From Anaerolineales bacterium (GTDB taxonomy: Bacteria; Chloroflexota; Anaerolineae; Anaerolineales; UBA11579): DNA of 64,000 nt. The notes under the pieces are model-generated. The model had not been told where the DNA came from and did not search any database. It saw nothing but the letters and a program-made list of their open reading frames with translations. The DNA lies in the NCBI GenBank assembly GCA_016932165.1, contig JAFGDK010000069.1:1-64000 (forward strand), read 5' to 3'. Positions 1-8,075 of the stretch are shown one piece after another (position 1 is the stretch's first letter; each line of letters begins with the position of its first letter). Both the position numbers and the translations under genes were made by a program.

Positions 1-205
1 CAATAGAGTGAAGGAATGAATCCACAAGGAGTTATAGGAGGAGGCACCGCAGCCAAACTATGGGAGTTTGTGCAGCAAACTCCAGGTCGAAGGCGAAGCC
101 TTCGTACAATTCCCCTGTAACCACGGCCGGGAGGTTTCGTGCTTTTGTCGCTGTGGTTTCAACCGCCCGGCACCAAAACCCCACCTCACCAACCCGGCCA
201 ACAAA
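1..205. other. Gene-free left edge with two adjacent perfect hairpins
   Basis: No convincing coding sequence is seen here. Two perfect inverted repeats stand side by side. The first has arms GGAGTTTG (63-70) and CAAACTCC (76-83) with a 5-nt loop. The second has arms CGAAGGC (88-94) and GCCTTCG (98-104) with a 3-nt loop. Neither is followed by a T-run on either strand, so they are not obvious terminators. They could be a palindromic intergenic repeat or part of a structured transcript that begins outside the window. Confidence 0.4.
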
Positions 206-233
206 AAAGCCGGTCGGAACGCCGACCGGCTTT
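206..233 (-). terminator. Rho-independent terminator of the FecR/LysM gene
   Basis: A 12-bp perfect stem (206-217 with 222-233) has a 4-nt loop. Read on the minus strand it is followed by a run of T (complement of the A-run 203-208). It lies about 20 nt beyond the stop codon of the minus-strand gene ending at 251. Confidence 0.85.
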
Positions 234-250
234 GTGGCTAAGTTGTGTCT

Positions 251-2368
251 CTACGGCACACAGGGCACATTGTCAACGAAGGAACCCGAGTCCATCATCG
301 TCCAGATCCCGCGTGTGTCCAGCGCTCTGAATTCCCAGCTGACCGTGCTTCCTGCCAGGTAGCCATCCACGTTGATATCGATGGCGGTATCAAGCAAGTA
401 GGTGCCCACGATCGAATCGCCCACATGCAGCGGGACGGCGAAATAACTCGTCTTGTCCGGCAGCAGGCCGGCATCCTGGATGGTGTAATAGACCTTCACC
501 TCAGCGATCCCATTGGCGTCCGAGACATCGATCTGGAAACTATTGGCGCAATTGGACGCCAAATCAATCGACCCGGTAGGCCCGATCCCGGTGGTCCAGG
601 ATGTCGGCCCGCACATGATCGTATCGCTGTATGAGAATGCCCCGGTGGCCGGGAAGTGGGCCAGATTACCTTTGCTGTCCATCACGGCATACACGTACTT
701 CACCGTGGTACCCGCGCCAGTCGTATCCACGACCTCAACAACCTTATACGTATCCCCGCCGGCATTGGACATCAGGTAATAGCTGTGCGTGCCGTACGCC
801 GGAACGCTGCCGTCCGTGCTGTAGACCAGCTTCACCCAGCTGATCCCATCCGGGTCAACCACATCCACCTGGAAGGTCTGCTTGCAGGCATAGATATCGG
901 TGATCGTGGCCCCATCCGGCCCTGATTCGTTGCTGAAGGCTGCCGGGGTGTTATCCGAGCAGTTGACCTTGTCGGTCAGGTCATAGGCGTCATTGGCCGG
1001 GTAATAGGTCACATTGCCCAGGGTGTCTTTGGCGACAAACCGGAAGCGGATCCCCACCGGAGTGGGTTCGCCGGTGGTATCGATGATATACCCGGAGACG
1101 CCGTAAACATCGTCCGAGATCAAGGGCAGCAGCTTATACTTCCCGGCGCTGATCGCCGTATCCCGCATTGGCAATGAGCCGTCGAAGGTGTAGATCATTT
1201 TGACATCGGCGAGGCCATTTTGATCGACCACCTTGATCTTGTAAGGGTTGCCGCAGTCTGCTGTGGTCGAGATGATCTGATTGTCCGGGCCGACCGGACC
1301 GCTCATCTCTGTGGGATAGTCTGTGCCGCTGCCAGTCCCGCTGGTCGGCTTGGGTGTTTTGGTGGCCAATGGAGTTGGCGTGGGGGTCTTGGTCGGTGTG
1401 GAGGTGGCCACATTGGGCACATAGAACTGCTCTCCCGCAACCACAAAATCCATCTCCCCGCGGCAGTTGGCGATCCGCAGTTCTTCTTCGCTGACCCGGT
1501 AAAGCAGGCTGAGGGTCTCCAGGGTTTCACCTAAGCGGATGGTGTGCAGCACCCATCCGTCTGGCGGGCCGCAGTCCACGGCTTCAACTGTGTTGGTTGG
1601 GGTGTTGGTCGGGCCGGTTGTGGGAGATGGGCCAATCGTATTGGTGGGGGTGGGGGTATTGGTCTTGGATACCGGGGTGGGCTGCCCCTGGTTGGCGGCC
1701 ACAGTTTGGGTCAGCGGGACGACCACCAAAGTGGCTTCCGGATTGGCTTCCAGCCATTCATTCACATCTTGATGGTCCATTTTGCCCGCCTCTGGCGCTT
1801 TACCCTTCCCCCGGATGTGTGCGGTTTGACCGGCTACCAGGGAGAGAGTGCCCTGGTCGTTCCCCAGGGTGCAGATGCCTTCCAGGCAGGTGATGTTGGT
1901 TTCGCCGGTCAGCGGGTCTACCCACACATGCAGGTAAGAGCCGCGCACCGAAGCCAGGCCGGAGGGGGTGTCGACTTCCACCACGCCGCCCTTGAGGATG
2001 ATCCACAGCCGCCCGATGTTTAACTTCAGCCGGGTGATCGTCCCCTGGCCGCTGTCCTCGATTGAAGTGAGCACAAAGTTGGAAAGCGGGCTGAGCCGGA
2101 TGATCGTACCGTCAGAGATGTCAATCCGGGCGCGCCCATCCTCGCCGGTCAGCACCTGGTCATTGACTTCCAGCAGGAAGTCGGTGGAGGCGGCTTCAAA
2201 CACGCCTTTGGTTGCCTTCATGACTTGCACCCTGCCGCTGAACTCGGAGAGCATTGCCGTGATCGGGTTTGCGGCTGTTTCTGTTCCTCCAAAATTGGCG
2301 CAGAAGACGGTGAACATACCCAGCACCAGCAGCGCAAGTGTTATTTTGATTCTTTCTTTCTTCACCAT
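251..2368 (-). CDS. Secreted FecR-domain / LysM-domain protein with three C-terminal Ig-like repeats
   Basis: This 705-aa exported protein has no assigned function. A basic N-terminus and hydrophobic helix (about residues 8-25) form a signal or anchor; Cys23 lacks a small residue before it, so the lipobox is poor. A FecR-like beta domain follows (about 35-190, with the characteristic VNDQVLTGEDGRARI and GIASVRGS-like stretches). A Thr/Pro linker (about 225-262), a LysM-like segment (about 273-315, HTIRLGETLETLSLL) and a second TP-rich linker come next. Three repeats begin near residues 372, 494 and 605, each with a Cys followed by a V.D..G...VK..Y motif. FecR domains outside iron signalling are common in surface proteins, and LysM suggests glycan binding. 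The upstream sequence has AGGACGG close to the ATG. It is divergent from the MFS gene and probably monocistronic. Confidence 0.8.
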   Translation of the reverse strand: MVKKERIKITLALLVLGMFTVFCANFGGTETAANPITAMLSEFSGRVQVMKATKGVFEAASTDFLLEVNDQVLTGEDGRARIDISDGTIIRLSPLSNFVLTSIEDSGQGTITRLKLNIGRLWIILKGGVVEVDTPSGLASVRGSYLHVWVDPLTGETNITCLEGICTLGNDQGTLSLVAGQTAHIRGKGKAPEAGKMDHQDVNEWLEANPEATLVVVPLTQTVAANQGQPTPVSKTNTPTPTNTIGPSPTTGPTNTPTNTVEAVDCGPPDGWVLHTIRLGETLETLSLLYRVSEEELRIANCRGEMDFVVAGEQFYVPNVATSTPTKTPTPTPLATKTPKPTSGTGSGTDYPTEMSGPVGPDNQIISTTADCGNPYKIKVVDQNGLADVKMIYTFDGSLPMRDTAISAGKYKLLPLISDDVYGVSGYIIDTTGEPTPVGIRFRFVAKDTLGNVTYYPANDAYDLTDKVNCSDNTPAAFSNESGPDGATITDIYACKQTFQVDVVDPDGISWVKLVYSTDGSVPAYGTHSYYLMSNAGGDTYKVVEVVDTTGAGTTVKYVYAVMDSKGNLAHFPATGAFSYSDTIMCGPTSWTTGIGPTGSIDLASNCANSFQIDVSDANGIAEVKVYYTIQDAGLLPDKTSYFAVPLHVGDSIVGTYLLDTAIDINVDGYLAGSTVSWEFRALDTRGIWTMMDSGSFVDNVPCVP

Positions 2369-2738
2369 AGTTCCGTCCTATATGCTCGATAGAAAATGCC
2401 AATAACCATGCTGAGATACCCATCTCAGATGGTTGAGAACTTTCGCTGATTGCAGAGTTTGTAATCCAGCCTCTTGTAATCCATTATAGCGATATTCTGC
2501 AGGCATACCATTGCAGCTTTAGTACCATTATAGGGCTTTGCCGGCTAAAACTTTATTATCAAAACCGAACAAAACCGTCTTAATCAAATATTACTGAATC
2601 CAAGTTGCTGCCTTATCGATAGTTTTCCTGATCTCAAACCAAGGCTCAAACTTGGGTTACGAATCAAGCATCCAATCCATAAATTTTGGGTTCTTCCTGG
2701 TGTACAATAAATGAAATTTGTGTAAGCCGGGAGGGATC
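2369..2738. promoter_or_regulatory. Divergent intergenic region with a -10 box and an 18-bp palindrome in the FecR/LysM leader
   Basis: The region separates two divergent genes. On the minus strand a TATAAT lies at 2488-2483 with a weak -35. It would give a leader of about 105 nt for the FecR/LysM gene. Within that leader is a perfect inverted repeat, CTGAGAT-ACCC-ATCTCAG (2411-2428), extended by CCAT/ATGG after a one-base bulge (2406-2432). It could be an operator or an mRNA hairpin. No gene is visible in the rest. Confidence 0.45.
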
Positions 2739-4016
2739 ATGGAGTCCAAGTTATACAAGAAGGTTACCAATGCCTGGGTGATGTACGACTGGGCTAACTC
2801 AGCTTTTGCCACCACGGTCATGGCCGGGTTCATGCCGGTTTACTTCCGTTTTCTGGCCACAGAGGCGGGATTGAGCAATGTGAGGGCCACTTCTACCTGG
2901 GCTTTTGTGACCACAATCGCCCTGATCTTAATTGCTTTCCTCGCCCCGCCCATGGGTTATATGGCAGACCGCATGGCCGGCAAGAAGCGCTTCCTGACCT
3001 TTTTTGCCGTGCTCGGTTCACTGGCTTCGATTGCTCTTTTCATCCCCCACGGCAGCATGTACCGCCTGGCAGGGACGATCTATGTGTTGGCCAATATCGG
3101 CTTTGCTGGTGCGAATATCTTTTACAATGCCCTGCTGCCGCATGTGGCCAAAGAGGAGGACCTGGACTACATCTCGACCAAGGGATATGCCCTGGGATAC
3201 CTGGGCGGCGGTATCCTCCTGATCCTCAATGTGATCATGTTCATGTTCGACATTCCCAGCGCAGATACCAGCGTGCGCTGGTCTTTTGTGACTGTTGGTT
3301 TGTGGTGGCTGGGTTTCTCGATCCCGTTGTGGCGGCATGTGAAGGAACCGCCCACCGCTCACACAGAGGTGGTTGGATTCGGTCAAGCCTTCACTGCCAG
3401 CTTTAAGGAGCTGGCCAACACTTTCAATAAGATCCGCCAATACCCGGAGGCTTTTAAGCTGCTGCTGGCTTTCTGGCTGTATAACGATGGAATCGGCACG
3501 ATCATGAAAATGGCGGTGGCCTACGGGGATGAGATCGGCATTGACCAGACCGGGATGATCGCTGCCCTGGCCCTGGTGCAGTTTGTAGGGATCCCGTTCT
3601 CGTTTGGCTTCGGCTGGCTGGCGAAGAAGATCGGCGCCAAAACCGCTACCCTGATCGGGCTGGGCCTGTATGCCCTCATCTCGCTGGGAGGCTATTTTAT
3701 GGCGGTGGCCTGGCACTTCTGGGTCTTGGCCTTCATGGTCGGGCTGGTGCAGGGCGGCACCCAGGCGCTCAGCCGCTCGATGTTTGGCGCTATGGTGCCC
3801 AAGGAACGCAGCGGTGAGTTCTTTGGCTTCTACAGCATGAGCGACAAGTTTGCCGGGATTGTTGGGCCGCTGGTGTTTGGCGCAGTTGGGGCGATGACCG
3901 GTTCCAGCCGCTTTGGGATTGTCTCGCTGGTCTTCTTCTTTGTCATCGGCGGCTGGCTGCTCACCAAAGTGGATACCGGGAAAGGCATGGCGGAAGCTAA
4001 ATCTATTATTACCTAG
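2739..4016 (+). CDS. MFS transporter, UMF1 (Atg22-like) family
   Basis: A 425-aa polytopic membrane protein (about 12 predicted hydrophobic segments) of the major facilitator superfamily. It opens with VTNAWVMYDWANSAFATTV, typical of the UMF1/Atg22-like family, and has the loop motif GYMADRMAGKKR between early helices. Family members are proposed to export amino acids or related small molecules, but the bacterial substrate is unknown. The ATG at 2739 was chosen over an in-frame TTG at 2718 because GGGAGG (2729-2734) sits at proper distance before it. It is monocistronic and divergent from the FecR/LysM gene. Confidence 0.85.
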   Translation: MESKLYKKVTNAWVMYDWANSAFATTVMAGFMPVYFRFLATEAGLSNVRATSTWAFVTTIALILIAFLAPPMGYMADRMAGKKRFLTFFAVLGSLASIALFIPHGSMYRLAGTIYVLANIGFAGANIFYNALLPHVAKEEDLDYISTKGYALGYLGGGILLILNVIMFMFDIPSADTSVRWSFVTVGLWWLGFSIPLWRHVKEPPTAHTEVVGFGQAFTASFKELANTFNKIRQYPEAFKLLLAFWLYNDGIGTIMKMAVAYGDEIGIDQTGMIAALALVQFVGIPFSFGFGWLAKKIGAKTATLIGLGLYALISLGGYFMAVAWHFWVLAFMVGLVQGGTQALSRSMFGAMVPKERSGEFFGFYSMSDKFAGIVGPLVFGAVGAMTGSSRFGIVSLVFFFVIGGWLLTKVDTGKGMAEAKSIIT

Positions 4017-4094
4017 GGATACTGCTCTGTGCCTACATCTGGCTGTGCATGCGCAAAGACCCTCGACTGCAATCAGCAATTGTTGTGTGGCAGC

Positions 4095-4131
4095 TTGTGC
4101 CAGAATTACCGTCTAAGGTAAAATAATGGTA
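4095..4131 (+). promoter_or_regulatory. tsaD promoter, probably leaderless
   Basis: TTGTGC (4095-4100), an 18-bp spacer and TAAAAT (4119-4124) are followed by only 6 nt before the tsaD ATG at 4131. Transcription would start at or next to the A of the ATG. No Shine-Dalgarno sequence is present. Confidence 0.6.
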
Positions 4132-5204
4132 TGACTGATCAACCCTACCCCCCAGCCCGGATATTAGGTATTGAGACCTCCTGCGATGAGACTGCCGCCG
4201 CGGTGGTGGAAGATGGCCGCGTGGTGCTCTCAAATGTGGTCGCTTCACAAGCCGAGATGCATGCCAAGTACGGCGGCGTCTTCCCTGAGGTGGCCTCCCG
4301 CCAGCACATCCGCACCATTTATTCTGTGATCGACGAGGCTCTCTCAGAAGCGCACCTTTCCCTTGATGATCTGGATGCGATCGCGGTTACCCGTGGCCCG
4401 GGGCTGCCGGGGTCACTGGTGGTGGGGGTCAATGCGGCCAAAGGTCTGGCGCTGGGCAGCGGCAAACCCCTGATCGCCATCCATCATCTGGAAGGCCATC
4501 TGTATTCCCCCTGGATTTTAGACCATGGAGATTCTCTGGAGGATAAGGAAGAACCGTCTTTCCCGCTCCTGGCACTCCTGGTCTCGGGCGGCCACACTGA
4601 GTTGATCCTGATGAAAGATCATCTCAGCTATGAACGCCTCGGCGGTACGCTGGATGATGCTGCCGGAGAGGCTTTCGACAAGGTCGCCCGCTTGCTGGGA
4701 TTGGGCTATCCCGGCGGTCCGAAGATCCAGCAGGCTGCCAAAGAGGGTGATCCGGCGGCGTTTAAATTCCCGCGCGCCTGGCTGGAAGATACCTGGGATT
4801 TTTCTTTCAGCGGGTTGAAGACGGCTGTGCTGCACCAGGTGCGAAAGCTGCGTGCAGAGCTGGGCGAGGATGAAAATGATGAAGGCGTGGTGCTGCCAGT
4901 GGCCGATCTGGCTGCCAGTTTCCAGATGGCGGTGGTCGATGTGCTGGTGACCAAATCTCGTTATGCGGCCCAGGAATTCAGAGCCAAAGAGCTGCTTGTG
5001 GCCGGAGGTGTATCGGCCAACCAGCTGCTGAGAGAGATGATTGTGCAGGATACGCCGGGCAAGGTGCATATTCCTCCGCTGTACCTGTGTACTGATAATG
5101 CCTCGATGATCGCGGCTGCCGGGTACCACCGCTTTGTACGCGGCCAACGTTCAAGCCTCGATTTTGATGCCCTCCCCACCTGGCCGTTGGATGAGTTGGT
5201 TTAG
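4131..5204 (+). CDS. tsaD: tRNA N6-adenosine threonylcarbamoyltransferase TsaD
   Basis: TsaD transfers the threonylcarbamoyl group from TC-AMP to A37 of ANN-decoding tRNAs in the TsaBDE complex. The 357-aa length is normal for the family. It has the ASKHA-fold start GIETSCDETAAAVV, the metal-binding HxxxH in HHLEGHLYS (about residues 117-125), the SGGHTELI motif, GYPGGPKIQQAA, and the C-terminal DNASMIAAAGYHRF containing the metal-ligand Asp. No tsaB or tsaE is next to it. It stands alone and appears to be transcribed from its own leaderless promoter. Confidence 0.95.
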   Translation: MTDQPYPPARILGIETSCDETAAAVVEDGRVVLSNVVASQAEMHAKYGGVFPEVASRQHIRTIYSVIDEALSEAHLSLDDLDAIAVTRGPGLPGSLVVGVNAAKGLALGSGKPLIAIHHLEGHLYSPWILDHGDSLEDKEEPSFPLLALLVSGGHTELILMKDHLSYERLGGTLDDAAGEAFDKVARLLGLGYPGGPKIQQAAKEGDPAAFKFPRAWLEDTWDFSFSGLKTAVLHQVRKLRAELGEDENDEGVVLPVADLAASFQMAVVDVLVTKSRYAAQEFRAKELLVAGGVSANQLLREMIVQDTPGKVHIPPLYLCTDNASMIAAAGYHRFVRGQRSSLDFDALPTWPLDELV

Positions 5205-5324
5205 AAAATCATTGCTCTAAAGATGCACACAGATAAACCCTGAGGGGGAAGCAGCTGATTGTTTGATGCTTTTTCCTAATCACCAGGTGACCAATCATTA
5301 ATACCTAGTTTAAATTTTTCGTTC

Positions 5325-5373
5325 TTGACAGCCCTCAAAAATCCCTGTAATATGTCGATAACCGACATATTTA
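5325..5373 (+). promoter_or_regulatory. PadR promoter with a perfect palindromic operator over the -10 box
   Basis: TTGACA (5325-5330), a 17-bp spacer and TAATAT (5348-5353) form a near-consensus promoter. A perfect inverted repeat, ATATGTCG-N5-CGACATAT (5350-5370), overlaps the -10 box and the expected start site. It contains the ATGT...ACAT dyad typical of PadR operators. This strongly suggests autorepression by the gene that follows. Confidence 0.85.
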
Positions 5374-5727
5374 ATGGAGGCGGCTATCAAAACTGAAGAA
5401 TTCCTCCCCCTGCGGGAGCCGACCTTTTTTATCCTGCTGAGCATCTCGAACCAGAAAAAGCACGGATACGCCATATTGCAGGATACCGAATCGTTGAGCG
5501 GCGGGAAGATCAAACTGAGCAACGGTACGCTCTATGGCGCGCTGACCCGCCTGCTGGACCAGGGGTTGATCGAACGGGTACCAAGTGATGAACCCGCCGC
5601 CAGCGGCAAACCGCGCAAAGCCTACCAGCTTACCCGCACCGGTGCCAGTGTCCTTCAGGCGGAGATTGAACGCCTGGAGAATCTGGTGAGAACCGCCCGC
5701 CGCCATTTGCCGGAGCTGACCGGATGA
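5374..5727 (+). CDS. PadR-family transcriptional regulator
   Basis: A 117-aa regulator whose winged-helix domain covers most of the chain: PTFFILLSIS, KKHGYAILQ, and LSNGTLYGALTRLLDQGLIERV (split here as the N-half and C-half of the recognition region). A short C-terminal helix follows, as in the small PadR-s2 class that dimerises through one helix. The ATG follows the predicted transcript start by about 14 nt and has no clear Shine-Dalgarno. Its TGA overlaps the next gene's ATG (ATGA, 5724-5727), so regulator and membrane protein are translationally coupled. It probably represses its own operon through the palindrome upstream. Confidence 0.92.
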   Translation: MEAAIKTEEFLPLREPTFFILLSISNQKKHGYAILQDTESLSGGKIKLSNGTLYGALTRLLDQGLIERVPSDEPAASGKPRKAYQLTRTGASVLQAEIERLENLVRTARRHLPELTG

Positions 5728-6773
5728 AATCTGCCGCCTGGCACCTCACCCGATGTTATGACCGCATCCTCCAGCTTTACCCCTCCAGATTCCGGCTGGA
5801 ATTTGGGGATGAGATGCGCACGGTCTTCCAGCTGCAGCTAGACAGCTGCCCGGTAAGCTCGTGGGGAGCGATTAGGATTCTGTGGGGCGAGCTGCGCCCA
5901 CTCCCTGGATTGCTGCTATCTGCCTACTGGCGCGAAAGGAGAAATTCACCGATGAAAACCGGATTGGAATGCTGGTTTGTCCAGCCGGAAGGCTCATGGA
6001 AGGAACTGGTCCTTGCTGGGCTGCCTTTCTTGATGTTTGCCCTGCCCGGTGTATTTTCTCTATTCCCAGCAATCGTGAATCTCCCTTTAAGAATTGGTAT
6101 CACCATTATTTCGCTGATGGCGCTGACCCTGATTGGTGTAGGGATTATTGGATTATTTGTCCGGCTGCCGCGCTGGTCTCTGGTGTATGCGGGGGCGTTT
6201 CTGACCCTCTGCACACTTGGCGGTTTGGCGGTGATCGCAAATTTTGGCAATCTCCCGATCAACTGGAGCGCGCTAACCACCACCACGATCTTCCTTGGGA
6301 TACACCTTGTGCTTCAATTTGGCCTGGTTGCCGGTATTGTGTCGATCTCCGGCAAGATTCCGCTGACAACCGACTTCCACAACCAGGTGAAAGCTGATCC
6401 TTCCTTGATCTCGCTAATGATGTACGGCGGCACGCTGATGGTGATGGTCGCTAATTTTGAGGATGTAGCCGGGGTGGACTGGTATTTGATCGCGGCGGCA
6501 ATTGCTATGCTGCTGGGGGTTTGGGGATATCTGCGGACGGATAATCTGAGGGGGCAATTGCTGGCACTGATGGTCGGCAACACCGCTGCTGCCGCACTGG
6601 GGTTGGCAGCCAATCTGATCTTGGTGGATACCAACACCCCACCGTTGATCATTGGCGGTATCGAGGTTGAGCGGGTGATTGTCTTCATCGCCCTCACCTG
6701 GCTGACTTCGCTGGTTATGATCCTGCTGCCGGTCGTGGTCTTCAGTAGCAGGTCTGAGCCAGTTGCCACTTGA
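5724..6773 (+). CDS. Polytopic membrane protein coupled to the PadR regulator
   Basis: A 349-aa protein of unknown function. The N-terminal cytosolic stretch (about 1-70) includes LYPSRFRLEFGDEMRTVFQ, which resembles the short helical head found before permease domains in PadR-linked membrane proteins. The rest is mostly hydrophobic, with about eight to nine predicted helices arranged in pairs. No catalytic or nucleotide-binding motif was recognised. It overlaps padR by 4 nt and is followed by a terminator, so the two genes form a complete operon. By context it may be the target whose level PadR controls, perhaps in response to a membrane-active compound; this is inference. Confidence 0.75.
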   Translation: MKSAAWHLTRCYDRILQLYPSRFRLEFGDEMRTVFQLQLDSCPVSSWGAIRILWGELRPLPGLLLSAYWRERRNSPMKTGLECWFVQPEGSWKELVLAGLPFLMFALPGVFSLFPAIVNLPLRIGITIISLMALTLIGVGIIGLFVRLPRWSLVYAGAFLTLCTLGGLAVIANFGNLPINWSALTTTTIFLGIHLVLQFGLVAGIVSISGKIPLTTDFHNQVKADPSLISLMMYGGTLMVMVANFEDVAGVDWYLIAAAIAMLLGVWGYLRTDNLRGQLLALMVGNTAAAALGLAANLILVDTNTPPLIIGGIEVERVIVFIALTWLTSLVMILLPVVVFSSRSEPVAT

Positions 6774-6817
6774 TTTTTTATATCTGAAAGGAGTTCTTGG
6801 CAAAAATTGATTGGGTA

Positions 6818-6842
6818 AGTCCGCCGGAAAGCGGGCTTTTTT
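6818..6842 (+). terminator. Terminator of the PadR operon
   Basis: A 7-bp stem, AGTCCGC (6818-6824) with GCGGGCT (6831-6837, one G-U pair), has a 6-nt loop and is followed by six T (6837-6842). Confidence 0.7.
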
Positions 6843-6911
6843 CACCCGGTTTTTTTCCCTAACAGTTTTGAAGACCGGGAGGGCAAATGGTGTACTATAA
6901 TAAACCTCGTT

Positions 6912-8048
6912 ATGAATGCGCCCACTATCACACCCGAAATGGTCACCAGGCCCCAAAAGCTGGAGCAAGCTGTCCAGGCGATGCTCCGCCAGCCGATTGT
7001 GGCTGTGGATACGGAATCTAACAGCCTGTATGCCTACCAGGAGCAGGTCTGTCTGATCCAGTTCTCTATCCCCAGACATGATTACCTGATCGATCCGCTG
7101 GCTTTGCGGGATGTATCACCGCTTGAGCAGATTTTTGCTAACCCCAAAATTGAAAAGATTTTCCACGCGGCTGAATATGACCTAATGACCCTGCGCCGAG
7201 ACTTTGGATTCGAGTTTCGCAACCTGTTTGATACCATGATTGCAGCCCGGATTTTAGGCCGCACACGCGTCGGCCTTGGCACTTTGCTGGAAGATGAATT
7301 TGATATCCACCTTGAGAAGAAATTTCAGCGCGCTAACTGGGGCAAACGCCCTTTGCCGCCAGCCATGCGGCAATATGCCAGCCACGATACCCATTTTCTT
7401 ATTCGCCTGCGTAATCTATTCGCCGGGGAGTTGAAGTCTACTGGGCGCTGGCCAATTGCAGCTGAGGATTTCGCACGTTTGGAACAAAACATCAGTCCGC
7501 CCCCAGAACCGAATGGTGCGAATGTATGGCGGATCAATGGGGTGCGTGACCTCGCCCCTCGACAAATCGCCATATTGCAAGAGCTTGCCAAATACCGGGA
7601 AGAAAAAGCCAAATTTAGTAACCGCCCGGTCTTCAAGGTAATTGGCGACCGCACCCTGGTGGCGATCGCCGAAGAAGCGCCGGACTCTCTGGATGCACTG
7701 TCTCGACTGCCGGGGATGAGTACTAATCAGGTGCGCAAACATGGCCATGCTTTGCTTCAAGCTGTCTCGGCAGGCAAGCAGAAACCGCCCCTGCGGCGTC
7801 CCCGCAGTTCTCAAAAGGATTTCAGGGAGATTTCTCTGACCGAAGCGCTCCGAAACTGGCGCAAAGAGACTGCCCGCAAGATGAATGTTGAATCTGATGT
7901 GATCTTGCCCCGCGTAATCCTGGAGGAAATCGGCAGTTCTCTCCCCAGGAGCCGCGCCCATTTAGAAAAACTGATGGAGCAAGTACCCTGGCGATACGAC
8001 CAGTATGGAGAGCAAATATACCAGTTGATCCTCAATGAGGATCTGTAA
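6912..8048 (+). CDS. rnd: Ribonuclease D
   Basis: A 3'-5' exoribonuclease of the DEDD superfamily that trims tRNA precursors and other stable RNAs. Of 378 residues, about 20-190 form the DEDDy domain: VDTESNSLY (DxE), HAAEYDLMTLRR, and YASHDTHFL (the YxxxD motif). An HRDC domain follows (about 215-295, including LPGMSTNQVRKHG). A second, degenerate HRDC-like part fills the C-terminus. The length matches bacterial RNase D. TATAAT at 6896-6901 lies 10 nt before the ATG, with no Shine-Dalgarno, so the leader is at most a few nucleotides. Confidence 0.92.
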   Translation: MNAPTITPEMVTRPQKLEQAVQAMLRQPIVAVDTESNSLYAYQEQVCLIQFSIPRHDYLIDPLALRDVSPLEQIFANPKIEKIFHAAEYDLMTLRRDFGFEFRNLFDTMIAARILGRTRVGLGTLLEDEFDIHLEKKFQRANWGKRPLPPAMRQYASHDTHFLIRLRNLFAGELKSTGRWPIAAEDFARLEQNISPPPEPNGANVWRINGVRDLAPRQIAILQELAKYREEKAKFSNRPVFKVIGDRTLVAIAEEAPDSLDALSRLPGMSTNQVRKHGHALLQAVSAGKQKPPLRRPRSSQKDFREISLTEALRNWRKETARKMNVESDVILPRVILEEIGSSLPRSRAHLEKLMEQVPWRYDQYGEQIYQLILNEDL

Positions 8049-8075
8049 ACGCTCGACAAACAAAGGAAGAAAGCG

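Noticed and set aside
3018-4079. 353-codon minus-strand frame opposite the MFS gene
   Set aside because: Its translation is rich in His, Arg and Gln with no hydrophobic core or known motif. It is the antisense shadow of a clear UMF1 transporter.
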